DNA of 64,000 nucleotides from Cordilura impudica (lineage: Eukaryota > Arthropoda > Insecta > Diptera > Scathophagidae), in the NCBI GenBank assembly GCA_963682025.1, contig OY821521.1, positions 167,272,709 through 167,336,708 on the forward strand, given 5' to 3'. Below are positions 33,801 to 44,226 of this stretch, piece after piece; within the stretch, counting starts at the first letter, position 1, and every line of letters starts with the position of its first letter. The notes under the pieces were generated by a model. The model worked only from the letters and a program-made list of their open reading frames with translations, was not told the DNA's origin and made no database searches. The position numbers and the translations under genes were made by a program.

Positions 33801-35060
33801 TTAATAAATGGTACTTTTTTTAAAATGGTACTTTTTTAATAAATGGTACTTTTTTAATTACCTTTTTCATAAAACGTACTTTTTCCTAAAACGTACTTTT
33901 TAATAAAAGCTGCTTTTTTAATGGAAAGTACTTTCTCAATAAATGGTACTTTTTTCGTAAAAGATATTTTTTAATTAACGGAATTTTTTTAATAAAAGGT
34001 ACTTTTTTAATGAAAGGTTATTTTTTAATAAAAGTATACCTTTTTAATAAAAGGTACTTTTTTCATAAAATTTACTATTTTAAATAAATAGTGCTTTTTA
34101 ATAAAAAGGTACTTTTTTAATAAAAGATACTTTTTTTTTAGTAAAAGGCACTTTTTTAATAAAAGATTATTTTTTAATCAAAGACACTTTTTTAATAAAA
34201 TGTACTTTTTGAATGGAAGCTATTTTTTAATAAAACCAATTATTTTAATATACTTTTTCATAGAATATACGTTTTTAATAAAAGGTACTTACTTAATAAA
34301 AGGTACATTGTTAATAAAACGTACTTTTTTCATTAAATGTACTTTTTTAATAAAAGGCTCTTTTCAATAATATAATAAAAGGTTCTTTTTAGTAAAACGT
34401 ACTATTTAATAAAATGTACTTTTTTAATAAATTGCGCTTTTTTAATTAATCGAATTTTTAGTAAAAGTTACTTTTTAAATAAAACGTACTATTTTCATAA
34501 AATTTACTATACTAAATGGTGCCTTTTTAATAAAAGGTAATTTTTAATAAAAGGTACTTTTCAATAAAAGGTATTTTTTTTTTAGTAAAAGCTGTTTTTT
34601 TTTTAATAAAATATGACTTTTTAATAAAGTGTACCTTTTTAATAAAATGTACTTTTTTAATGAAGGGTACTTTTTTAATGAAAGGTATTTTTTTCTAGTA
34701 AAAGGTACTTTTTGAATAAAAGGTACTTTTTAAATAAAAGGTACTTTTTAAATAAAAGGTACTTTTTTTAATAAAAGGTCCTTTTTTAATAACAGCTACT
34801 TTTTTAATAAAAGGTACTTTTTTAATAAAAGGTACTTTTTTAATAAAAGGTACTTTTTTAATAAAAGGCTATTTTTTAATGAAAAGGTACGTTTTTAATA
34901 TAAGGTACTTTTTTAATAAAATGTACTTTTTTAAAGTACCTTTTTTAGTAAAAGGCACCTTTTAATATAAGATTATTTTTTAATAAAAGACGCTTTTTTA
35001 ATCAGAGGTACTCGTTTATTTAAAGATACTTTTTAAAAAAAATTTTATTTTTTCAGGAAG
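30880..35060. repeat. 4-kb short-period array, TTTTTAATAAAAGGTAC unit
   Basis: Built from a 17-18 bp unit TTTTTAATAAAAGGTAC and variants. From 31030 to 33110 the array is organised in three higher-order units of about 685 bp, each containing the landmark TTGCGACGCGACTTTTC (31508, 32195, 32879) followed by a non-repetitive 90-bp segment. That segment occurs in reverse orientation at about 30935-31030, giving a fold-back arrangement. From 33110 to 35060 the array is irregular. Open frames reading KRYFLN repeats are artefacts of the 18-bp period. Confidence 0.92.
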
Positions 35061-35104
35061 GGAAAGGAAACAAACTGGAATCTGACATTCCCCAAAATTG
35101 CTAT

Positions 35105-35262
35105 TTCAAAAAATCATGTGAGTCCGATCACAGGGGAGATGTGTAAACATCTAGTAATTAATGGCACATTTTTAAAATGGCACTTTTTTAAAATCAAACA
35201 GAAAGCGGCATCTATGTATCACTTATAGCAATCAACTAATATAAAAATATTTATTATTATTT
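35105..35262 (+). repeat. dispersed repeat, copy 1 (also 40786-40930)
   Basis: A 150-bp segment beginning ATCATGTGAGTCCGATCAC and containing GAGATGTGTAAACATCTAG, present again at 40786-40930. Class unknown. Confidence 0.7.
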
Positions 35263-35264
35263 AT

Positions 35265-36490
35265 TATTTCATTTCATTTCTTATATTTCATTTATTCATT
35301 TTTAATTTTTTATATTTCATTTTTCATTTTTCGTTTTCATTTTTATTTTTCATTCTCATTTTTCATTTTTCGTTTTTTATTTTTAATTTTTTTATTTTTA
35401 ATTTTTCGTTTTTCGTTTTTGATTTTTTATTTTTAATTTTTTATTTGTCATTTTTAATTTTTTTATTTTTCCTTTTTCATCTTTAATTATACCCTATACC
35501 ACTATGTGGTTTTGGTATAATGACTTTGTGCTGCTGTTTGTAACAACCAAAAATATTTGACCTAGACCCATCTTTAATTATACCGATCGAATCAGAATCA
35601 CTTTCTGAGTTGATTTAACAATGTCCGTCCGTCCGTCTGTGTGTCCATGTAAACTTTGTAATCAAACTGCAGGTCGCAAATATGAATGTATTTTGATGAA
35701 ATTTGGTATATAAGCTTTTATCGGCCATGGGATGAACGCTATTGAAATTGGTGAGAATCGGTCCATGTTCAGACCTAGCCCCCATACAAATTACCCCTAT
35801 GAAATAGACATAAATTGTCATAAGATCCAAATTGTCATATAGATCTTACTCAAATTGGGTTTATATGCGTTCATTACATCCACTAATGAGTAGTCCAAAT
35901 ATTATACCTGTGGGCCCATATAGAGCTGCTTCCCGATTTTCACTTAAATCTATTAAAAAACAAAAATATTGCACTGATTCTTCTCAAATTTGTTTGTATA
36001 TATTTTTGCAAAATACAAGAGACTTTACCAAACATGATCAGGATCGGTCCATTTTTGGACCTAGTCCCCATATAGATATAGCATCCGATATGAACTTTTT
36101 CATATCTGCAGCCAAAAAAATTAATAAAAATCCCACTCAAATTTGGTTTTTGCTTATTTTCTATGTCCAGTTAGTTGGGCCTAAGAGATAGGGTTTCTAA
36201 ACGCATGGTATAGGGTATCGTATAGTCGGTCTAGACCGACTATAATTTTCTTACTTGTTTTTTTTTATCTTTAATTTTTCATTTCACATTTTTATTTTTA
36301 ATTTTTTATTTTTAATTGTTATTTTTCATTCATCATTTTTTATTTTTCATTTCTAATTTTTCGTTTTTCATTTTTCAATTTTTATTTTTAAAATTTCATA
36401 TTTAATTTTTCATTTTTTACTTTTAATTTTTTTTTCTAATTTTTTAATTTTAATCTTTCATTTTTTATTTTTCATTTTTAATTTTCAAAG
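35265..36490 (+). repeat. (ATTTTTC)n-type array split by an F1 repeat
   Basis: ATTTTTCATTTTTAATTT-type microsatellite at 35265-35485 and again at 36260-36490. The F1 copy at 35486-36257 separates the two halves, so it inserted into a pre-existing array. Confidence 0.85.
35486..36257 (+). repeat. DINE-like family F1, full-length copy
   Basis: Starts TATACCCTATACCACTATG, has (GTCC)n at 35622-35640, and ends with the palindrome TCGGTCTAGACCGA (about 36224-36241), then TATAATTTTCTTACTTG. Because it sits inside a simple array, its ends are easy to place and it can serve as the reference copy. Confidence 0.88.
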
Positions 36491-36620
36491 AGGTTATTAC
36501 ATATCATAATTTTTTCACCAATACAATCATAAGTCACACCGATTTTGTCTTACGCTCACGGTTACGCTGTTTTTGTGATTGTATTGTGAAATAGATTTTT
36601 AACCCCCTGCGCGTATAGAT
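36490..36620 (+). repeat. microsatellite-linked dispersed repeat
   Basis: GAGGTTATTACATATCATAA, AATACAATCATAAGTCACAC and TTACGCTC. The same sequence follows the array at 41870-42010 and occurs in reverse near 12770-12890. Confidence 0.75.
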
Positions 36621-38315
36621 AGGACCACGTTAGTGGATACTAAAACAATGTTTTTGCCTAGTTGAAAGTTTTACAGCAGTGCATTGTGTTTTTGTAGCGA
36701 ACGAATTTATTAAAAAAAATTTCATTGTTTGTAGATTTCCACCGTGCCTTATACTAGAAATTTATGGTATTTTATTGGACATTTATATATTCGGATAGAT
36801 ATTTAGAAAAAAAATCCAAAACATTATTCAATATTAAATTAATCAAATTCATGTTCTTTATAAAGGAAAATTATATCAACGTAGTTTTCGCATTCAATAA
36901 GTTTTATTCCTTTTATAAGAAATGTACTTCTTTCACTTTTTTTGTTTGTTTTTTTTTTTTTATACTGCTACAATATTTTATTCCTTTTGAAAAATCATTG
37001 AATCAGAATTTAGCTAGAAAAGTAGATATATTTTTTGTTGTCTATCCGATTTTGCAAAATTTATTAATAAGTAGGTATAAATATAAGCTCGAGTATTTAT
37101 TAAGTAAAAGATGTACTTCTTTATGCCGTTTAGGGTCTTTGTATTGTCAGGCATTAAAATATAATTCATCTCTATATATTTGTGATTTTTTATTATTCTG
37201 GGAAATACTTATATCGTATATAAAACCAAATGTAAATACAAAAGATTCTGTAAACACTTAAAGGCACCGATAAGTGAGGTTTTGAAGTTGAAAAAATTTA
37301 GGGTAAAATTATATAATTTGTATATAAAAGTCTTATGGCAGATAACAAATTTTTTGAGTACAATATTTTGATTGAAGTCCAGTTTTATCAATATTTTTTT
37401 GTTGTTGGTTCCATTAAGTAAATTCTAAGAAGCATCATTTATGTATGCATATAATAAAAATACACTATTAAATGTAGTTGGTGTATGTAGTTTGTGTATG
37501 ACATCATTGTATCACCATCATCGTAAGCCATCCTATACAATATACACTTTTTCATTTTGCCCTCTTCTATTTGATGTTTGAGTGAAATTCTTTTCTCCTT
37601 AACATTTGATTAAGCTTTAGAAAATTGAACTTTTATTCAAGATGAATTACTTTTCATGCTTGCTTAGCTTATTTTATCAATTATAATCAAGTTGCTTGAA
37701 TTAGAGAATAGAAGATATAAAACTTATTTATGCCATTTTACCAGGAATTAGTTTGCCATTGTCTATTCAAAAATGCTTAGATTGTAAATCTATTTTAAGT
37801 CTAACTTTTTTGAAATTGTTTTAAATTAATGAAGTAAGTTGAAAATAGTTTTAAAGAGCACATTCATTCATTTAAAAAAGGGGACTGACTTGAATATTTA
37901 GATGGGATGAAAATATTTTCTTTCTAGCCTCAATTTTTTTTTTTTTGAAAATTTGTTCGTCAGCATTCTGGTGGAATAGTTAGAAGAACAGCTAGGGCAA
38001 GGAATTTCTCTAAGGGATCAATGTTGGTTCGAAGATATTGGAAACGGATTAACAAAATAAGTTTTCAATTAACTATTTGTGAGAAGATCCCTGGGGACCC
38101 CTTTTTGATTTGCAAGAAAAAAGTGTGCTAAATCGATAAAAGCCAGTTTTGAAACGATACGATCAATAGTTTACATTTTATTGAGGTTCAATGACGTTTA
38201 GTACAAAGATTAATGAAAAGGTCCCTATGGTGCATTGTGTTTTTTTCTTTACCTGTATTCCTTTTTTTAATTGAATGCTTACAACAGCGATTTGTAGGCT
38301 AAAACAAGAGTTGCT
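36621..38315. other. AT-rich segment, no gene recognised
   Basis: A 165-codon open frame at 36764-37261 encodes a low-complexity Phe/Ile/Lys-rich string; part of its start resembles the satellite unit (GGATAGATATTTA). I do not regard it as a gene. No TE family was recognised between 37300 and 38300. Confidence 0.35.
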
Positions 38316-38317
38316 AC

Positions 38318-38466
38318 ATTAAGGAGGAGACAGATGAAGACGAATAAGATGAATTAGAAACTACTGCCGAAACTTCTGACAATTATTTTACATCTCAAAA
38401 TGGCACGAAATGGAGCAAAGTTGCAGCATCGAATACCCGCATTCGTGCTCATAATGTAGTCGATTA
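38318..38466 (+). pseudogene. piggyBac-like transposase, N-terminal remnant
   Basis: Plus-strand translation reads an acidic stretch EETDEDE, a stop, then DNYFTSQNGTKWSK and NTRIRAHNVV. Acidic N-terminus, (G)W and R..NIV order is typical of piggyBac transposases before the catalytic domain. The frame appears to continue at 40598 (DYIETKQGP) after a 2.1-kb hAT insertion. Confidence 0.65.
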
Positions 38467-40597
38467 CGGAGCCTACGGTCAAGCTCGAGTATTCGAGCTA
38501 CTCGAGTAGTAAATGAGCTACTCGAACTCAACGAGCATTGCGACAAAAATGTTGGCGTGTGTGAGCAACTACTCGAAAAAAAATCGGAAATTTTGTAAAA
38601 ATTAAAAAAAAAAATTTTTTTTTAATTTTTTCACTGTTGACTACATTCATAGATTTCCATAAAAAATTTTAAACCATTCCGACCGGTATAGCACTACTGG
38701 ACTGATATTGGTTACTTTCTATACAAATGTGTGAAAATATGCTCTTATTTGAAGTTTGATGATATTTTCCAGAAAATTTTCACAATGATATAACAAAAAT
38801 TATATTCGTTAGAGCTGTGTATATAAAGAGAACACTTCCTTCAAATTTCAAAGCATTCCGCCAAAAAATTAAGCTTGGAGGAACTACTACTCGACAGAAA
38901 ACAGAAACTAAAAAAAAAAAAATTTAAAAAAAAATATTTTTTTTTCACTGCCCGTAATAGACCCTATGCGCAGATGACTCACATAAAAAAATTAAGTCAT
39001 TTCGAATAAAATTGTGCTCTGGGCGAACAACTACTCGAGAAAGATCAGCCACTTTCTATACAAATGTGTGAAAATTTGTTCTTATTTCAAGTTTGATGTA
39101 AGCTAAAAAAAAAATTTCCATCACAACTTGCTAAAATTTTTTATTATTTGCAATTGCAAATATATCGAGATAATCTTCTTAAAATTTCAAAGTAGTCCAA
39201 CTATAATTGTGCTGTTGGCGAACTACTACTCGAAATAGCTCGACCACTTTCAATACAAATATATGAAAAAATTCACTTCATGCAAGTTTGACATCGATTT
39301 ACAAAAAATATTTAAGGCACACATGTTTTTTAAAGTTGGAGATATGAGTAAATTACGTACACCAAATTTCAAACTAATCTGGCCATAATTGTGGCTCGAA
39401 CGAACTACTACTCGAAAAAGATCAGACTCTTCCCATACAAAAGAGTGAAAATTTGATCTTATTTCATGTTTGAGATAATTTTACAGAAAATTTTTCATAA
39501 TGACTTACACAAATGTTATATTTTTTAGAGTCAGAAATGTAAGGAGAGTATTTCTTTTAAATTTCAAACGTTTCTGAAAATAATTGTGGGGTGGACGAAC
39601 TACTACTCGAAAAAGCTCGACCACTTTCCATGCAAATGTATGAAAACATTCGGTCCATGGAAATTTGACATAATTTTAAAAGTTATTTTCCAAAGATACA
39701 TGGTAAAAGTTAATACGTATCATAATCCCTCATATCAACGGAATCTTTTCCTAAAATATTGGAGCACTCGGATGAAAGGTGTGGGGTGGCTGAACTACTA
39801 CTCGAAAAGCATCAGTTATGAAAAAACAAAAATTAAAATAAAAGTTTTTTTATGAATTTTTTTTTTCAACAATTGCAACTGACTATATCCTTAGATAACT
39901 TATTTAAATGGTTTAAAATTTTTTATGAGTAATCTATGCATACAGACAGTGAAAAAATTAAATTTTTTTTTTTTTATTTTTTACACTTTTTGCAAAATTT
40001 CCGATCTTTTTCCCACACGACAACATTTTTGTCGAAATGTTTTGAAATTTTGATAATATATTCTCTACATATATTCAGATTAAAATACTGAGAGGTTTTT
40101 CCAAGTAATCTTGAAAAATTTTTGTAAATAGCCATCAAACATATACGAAGATCATATTTTCATACATTTGAGTGGAAAGTGGATGATTTTTTTTCGAGTA
40201 GTAGTTAGCACACTCCATAGTTTTCATCAGAATGTTTTAATATTTCAGGAGGGTAATCCATAAGTGTAACTGACTTCAAAATATATTAAATCGTACCATG
40301 TATTTTGGTAAAATTTTTTTTAAACAAAGTCAAACATCTATGAGCTTTTTCGCGTAGTAGTTTGCCCACGCCAGTAGGACAGTCCGATTCAAGTGAAATT
40401 TAAGTATGATATTCTTGGTACTTGTAGTATTCCAAAAAGTATACAGTATACAATCGTTATACTAAATACTTGTATTTATCGTTTTACATGATTTCAAATA
40501 TGAAAAATGTTAATTTTTACTACTCGAGCTACTCGTTGAGCTCGAGTTGCTCGTTAAATACTCGAGCAGCTCGAAGCTCGAGTAATGGGAGGCTCTG
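38467..40597. mobile_element. non-autonomous hAT element with internal tandem repeats
   Basis: An exact 8-bp duplication GTCGATTA (38459-38466 and 40598-40605) and inverted ends CGGAGCCTACGG / CAGAGCCTCCC identify a hAT-type element of 2131 bp. It has no transposase. Inside lie tandem units of about 183-196 bp starting with GAACTACTACTCGAAAAAG (39023, 39218, 39401, 39595, 39791), with reversed units near 40190 and 40350. Clusters of CTCGAG(C/T) motifs occur next to both ends. Confidence 0.85.
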
Positions 40598-40765
40598 GTC
40601 GATTATATAGAAACGAAGCAAGGGCCAGTGAAAGTAACATATCGCACCTGTACTTCTAAATTGAGTCAACACAAAATTTATAAATTTTCACTTTTTGCAA
40701 GAAAACGATACACAGTGGTCATATCTATCCACTGTAAAAATTTTACATCGGTTTTTCGATTCTTT
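40598..40765 (+). pseudogene. piggyBac-like transposase remnant, continuation
   Basis: Follows the second copy of the 8-bp duplication. The open frame reads VDYIETKQGPVKVTYRTC and continues to about 40765, joining in frame with the segment ending at 38466. Family identity of this part is weaker than for the first fragment. Confidence 0.45.
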
Positions 40766-40785
40766 CACAAAAAAAAAAAAAAAAA

Positions 40786-40930
40786 TCATGTGAGTCCGAT
40801 CACAGGGGAGATGTGTAAACATCTAGTAATTGAAGTTTTTTTATTGCACTTTTTTAAAATCAAACAGAAATCGTTATCTATATTCACTTATAGCAATCGA
40901 CTGCAGGAGCTCTGCTAATATAAAAATAAT
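40786..40930 (+). repeat. dispersed repeat, copy 2 (also 35105-35262)
   Basis: Same ATCATGTGAGTCCGATCAC start after an A-run, with a short deletion relative to copy 1. Confidence 0.7.
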
Positions 40931-40935
40931 TATTA

Positions 40936-41070
40936 CTAGAAGATCCCAGCCCTCGAAATTCGACTGCAATTTTTTTTTCATTTAATAAATCATTTTATAA
41001 GACCCTAAAGTTATGCTAATCAAGTCTAGCCAATTCACAATTCAACACTTTTTATTGTCGTGATGGTAAT
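40936..41070 (-). mobile_element. Helitron family H1, 3' fragment
   Basis: On the minus strand it ends with CTCGAA-type palindrome (here TCGAATTTCGAGG), then CTAG at 40936-40939 followed by T. The 5' part is lost. From 41071 to 41405 nothing is recognised. Confidence 0.65.
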
Positions 41071-41405
41071 ATAAAACGCTAATGTAAAGTTAACTTTCGT
41101 GTTGCATAATGTAAAGTTGATTGTGCATGCATAACTTTCCTCAAACTCAACGAATTTAAGCATTCATTAGAAGAAGAGGTATGAGAATTCGAATTGCCCG
41201 AGTGAAAGTGTCCCATAAAAAATGTACAGGGAATCGCGTTTGAGTATAACTTGAGTAAGGTGGGAGTTGAGTAAATTTCAATGATTGATGACATATCTGT
41301 ATCTAAATACCTCTCTTTAAAAAAATGAAGGAAATCGGCCCAATAGAACGGCCAGACGGACTGACTTTAGTTTTCATAAATTTTTTTAATATATAAGATA
41401 TCAAC

Positions 41406-42035
41406 CGGTTAATTTTTAATTTTTCGTTTTTATTTTATATTTTTCTTTAATTTTTCATTTTCCATTTTTTATTTTTCACTTGGCATTTTTCATTTTACAT
41501 TTTTTATTTTTATTTTTCATTTCTCATTTTTTATTTTTTATTTTTCATATTTTATTTTTCATTTTTTATTTTTCATTTTTCATTTTTCATTTTTTATTTT
41601 TAATTTTTTTTTCATTTTTTATTTTTAATTTTTTTTTCATTTTTTACTTTTCATTTTTTATTTTTTATTCTTCATTTTGTATTTTTAATTTTTTATTTTG
41701 CGTTTTTCATTTCTTATTTTTCATTTTTATTTCCAATTTTTTATTTTTTATTTTTCATTTTTCATTTCTTATTTTTCCTTTCAATTTTTTATTTTTCATT
41801 TTTCATTTCTTATTTTTCATTTTTCATTTTTCATTTTTCATTTTTTATTTTTCATTTTGAATTTTCAAACAGGTTATTATTACATATCATAATTTCTTCA
41901 TCAATACAATCATAAGTCACATCGTTTTTTTCTTACGCTCACATGTTACGCTGATTTTTTCTTACGCTCACATGTTACGCTGCTTTTGTGATTATATTGT
42001 GAAACAGAAATTTACCCCCCTGCGTGTATAGATGT
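41406..42035 (+). repeat. (ATTTTTC)n-type array plus its dispersed flank
   Basis: Array of ATTTTTCATTTTTTATTT units at 41410-41860, followed by the same flank as at 36490-36620. Here the TTACGCTCACATGTTACGCTG part is duplicated in tandem (about 41932 and 41961). Confidence 0.85.
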
Positions 42036-42319
42036 TTACAAATCACAAATACAGTTGTAACCCTCTTTGTGTTATAATAGTAGCTTCTTTAGAATCCAAT
42101 ATAAAGACATATTTTGTGTTGCACCCAAAAAACTTGCTATTTTTGGTGATCACTGAAAAAATCGCAAAAACAACTACTGTTGTATACTTATTAATCGCAA
42201 TTCTTTACAATGAAACGACTGTTTTTAAATTTTATAGTAAATATTAAAAAAACCGTTTTTTGCCTCTACTTAAAATTTGTAAATTTCGAGTCGACTCACT
42301 TTAGAGGTACAGAGGTAAT

Positions 42320-42615
42320 TCTTAGTCATGGCCCCCATATAAAGCTGCTTCCCGGTCTTCACTTAAATCTATCAAAAACAAAAATATTACACAAATTTTT
42401 CGCAAATTTGCTTTGTAGGTGTTTTTGCAAAAAGTAAATGACCTCAACAAATGTGGTCAGAATCGCTCCATTTTTCGACCTGGTCCCCATATAAATATAG
42501 CATCCGATATGAACTTTTTCAAGGAAAAAAAATAAATAACACTGCCACTCAAATTTGGTTTATGCTTTTTTTTCATTATCCAATTAGTTGGGCCTAAGAG
42601 ATAGGGTCTCTAATA
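42320..42615 (+). repeat. DINE-like family F1, internal fragment
   Basis: Matches the region before the F1 hairpin (GGCCCCCATATAAAGCTGCT-type start to GAGATAGGGTCTCTAA). It stops where a Helitron begins at 42620. From 42036 to 42319 nothing is recognised. Confidence 0.75.
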
Positions 42616-42619
42616 ATAA

Positions 42620-42988
42620 TCTATAATATTAATGGGCTAGGCGATTTCTTGTGACTGATGTTTTGTTCTACCATTTTATTCCGATTTTGACCAAACGTAT
42701 ATTATTTGAAAGTTTATTTCTTTTTAGCCGTTTTGCATATTTAAAGATTTTTAATTTTTTTCCTTTATTTAGAGTAAATTGCATTTAAAATTGCTAATAA
42801 CACATACATACATAAAATTATACTATGCTATGTGTGTTTTATTAAATTTGTTAATGTGTTTGTTAATGAGTTTGTTATCTTCATTCACAATAATAATAAA
42901 CCACAAAAGTGTTGGTTTTCGAATTGGCGAAGTTGAAAAAAAGTTTCCTAGAAATTGCACTCGAATTTCGAGCGCTGGAATCTGCTAG
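42620..42988 (+). mobile_element. non-autonomous Helitron, family H1
   Basis: A 369-bp element. It begins TCTATAATATTAATGGGC and ends with palindrome CTCGAATTTCGAG, an 11-nt spacer and CTGCTAG; the flanking bases are A and T. All canonical Helitron signals are present. No protein is encoded. Confidence 0.88.
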
Positions 42989-43640
42989 TATTAAATAAAA
43001 CCGACACTGTCAAAAAATATTTCTTGTACCTTTTTATTACCTTATATAATCAAAAACTAACAATCAAAACCATTTAAACACACCCCATCAAGGAAAATAC
43101 CATACAATTTGTTATAGGTCCCTGCGAACCTTTTCATCAATTTAAAGCCAACGCGAGAGTTCAAGGTTAAAGAAATAATGCTGCAGAAGGAAAAGAAAAA
43201 ATTTTAAAATTTAATATTTGTAATAATTCGATATTCAAAAACCCTTAAAATTTTTGATACTGACATGTTCTTTAGAATGTTAGTCCATTTTTTACTATTA
43301 AATTTCCTGGCCTTGCTACAGCATTTGAAACATCTTCCAGTTGCTGTCTAACATTTTACTACCACGAAGAGTTTTATTAAATTTTTAATTTATTTGTTAA
43401 TTTTGTTATTTTTTTTTGTTTTTAAATATAAGAAATGTAAATCGTTTAAGAAAATAATATTCTCAAATAATCTTACAGACACTTTATTCTTTTTAAGGAA
43501 ATTTTATTATTCGGTTTGTACAAAGATTAGGGCGGTATTTTTTTATGTTAGTGAACTATTTTTCATAATTATATTTTCGAGTCAATATATTTTCCAAAAA
43601 ATTGTTTTTAATTGTAGTGTCATATTTTGATTTTTTTTTA
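42989..43640. other. AT-rich segment, no gene recognised
   Basis: A 78-codon frame at 43394-43630 is Phe/Lys-rich low complexity. No known repeat was identified. Confidence 0.3.
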
Positions 43641-43867
43641 TTAATATCTATTCTAATAAATGAATTAACAATAAGATCATATACATTTTTAAAGGCATAT
43701 TTCTGCATATTTTTATATTTTTTCATATCTTCATCAATATGCTCATTGTTTGAAATTTTTTCATAAATATCTATCTGATGAAATGAATTTTCCATAAAAG
43801 GGCATCCAGTTTTATTTGCATTTTTATGCATATTATTTGCTTGAAATTTATGTTTTTGCAAATGGCA
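43640..43867 (-). repeat. satellite fragment (as 26583-28965, reversed)
   Basis: Reverse-orientation unit with TTCATAAATATCTATCTGATG and TGCATTTTTATGCATATT. It ends at the A preceding the Helitron at 43868. Confidence 0.65.
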
Positions 43868-44226
43868 TCTATAATATTAATAGGCTACGCGATTTCTTGT
43901 TGCCGATGTTTTGTTCTACCGTTTTATCCCGATTTTGACCAAACGTATATTATTTGAAAGGTATTTCGTTTTAGCCGTTTTGCAGATTTACAGATTTTTA
44001 AATTTTTTTCCTTTATTTTGAGTAAATTGCATTTAAAGTTGCTACTAACACATATACATATGCTATGTGTGGGTTTATTAAATTTGGTAGTGTGTTTGTT
44101 AAAGAGTTTGTTATCTTCGTTCACAATAATAATAAACCATAGAAGTGTTGGTTTGTGAATTGGCTAATTTGAAAAATAAAGCTGCCTAGAAATTGCACTC
44201 GAATTACGAGCGCTAGAATCTACTAG
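43868..44226 (+). mobile_element. non-autonomous Helitron, family H1
   Basis: A 359-bp element from TCTATAATATTAATAGGC to CTACTAG, with A before and T after. The hairpin is slightly eroded (CTCGAATTACGAG). It lies within satellite DNA. Confidence 0.87.

Noticed and set aside
36764..37261. 165-codon Phe/Ile/Lys-rich open frame as a possible membrane protein
   Set aside because: Composition is what AT-rich DNA gives by chance, its start overlaps a satellite-like unit, and no domain is visible.
39023..39810. Regular repeats at 183-196 bp spacing considered as a CRISPR-like array
   Set aside because: Units are long and diverged with no unique spacers of constant length, and they lie inside a hAT element of a eukaryote.
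41480..41892. Hydrophobic 126-codon open frame that looks like a membrane protein
   Set aside because: It is a translation of the (ATTTTTC)n array; every residue is F, I, L, H or similar because of T-rich codons.
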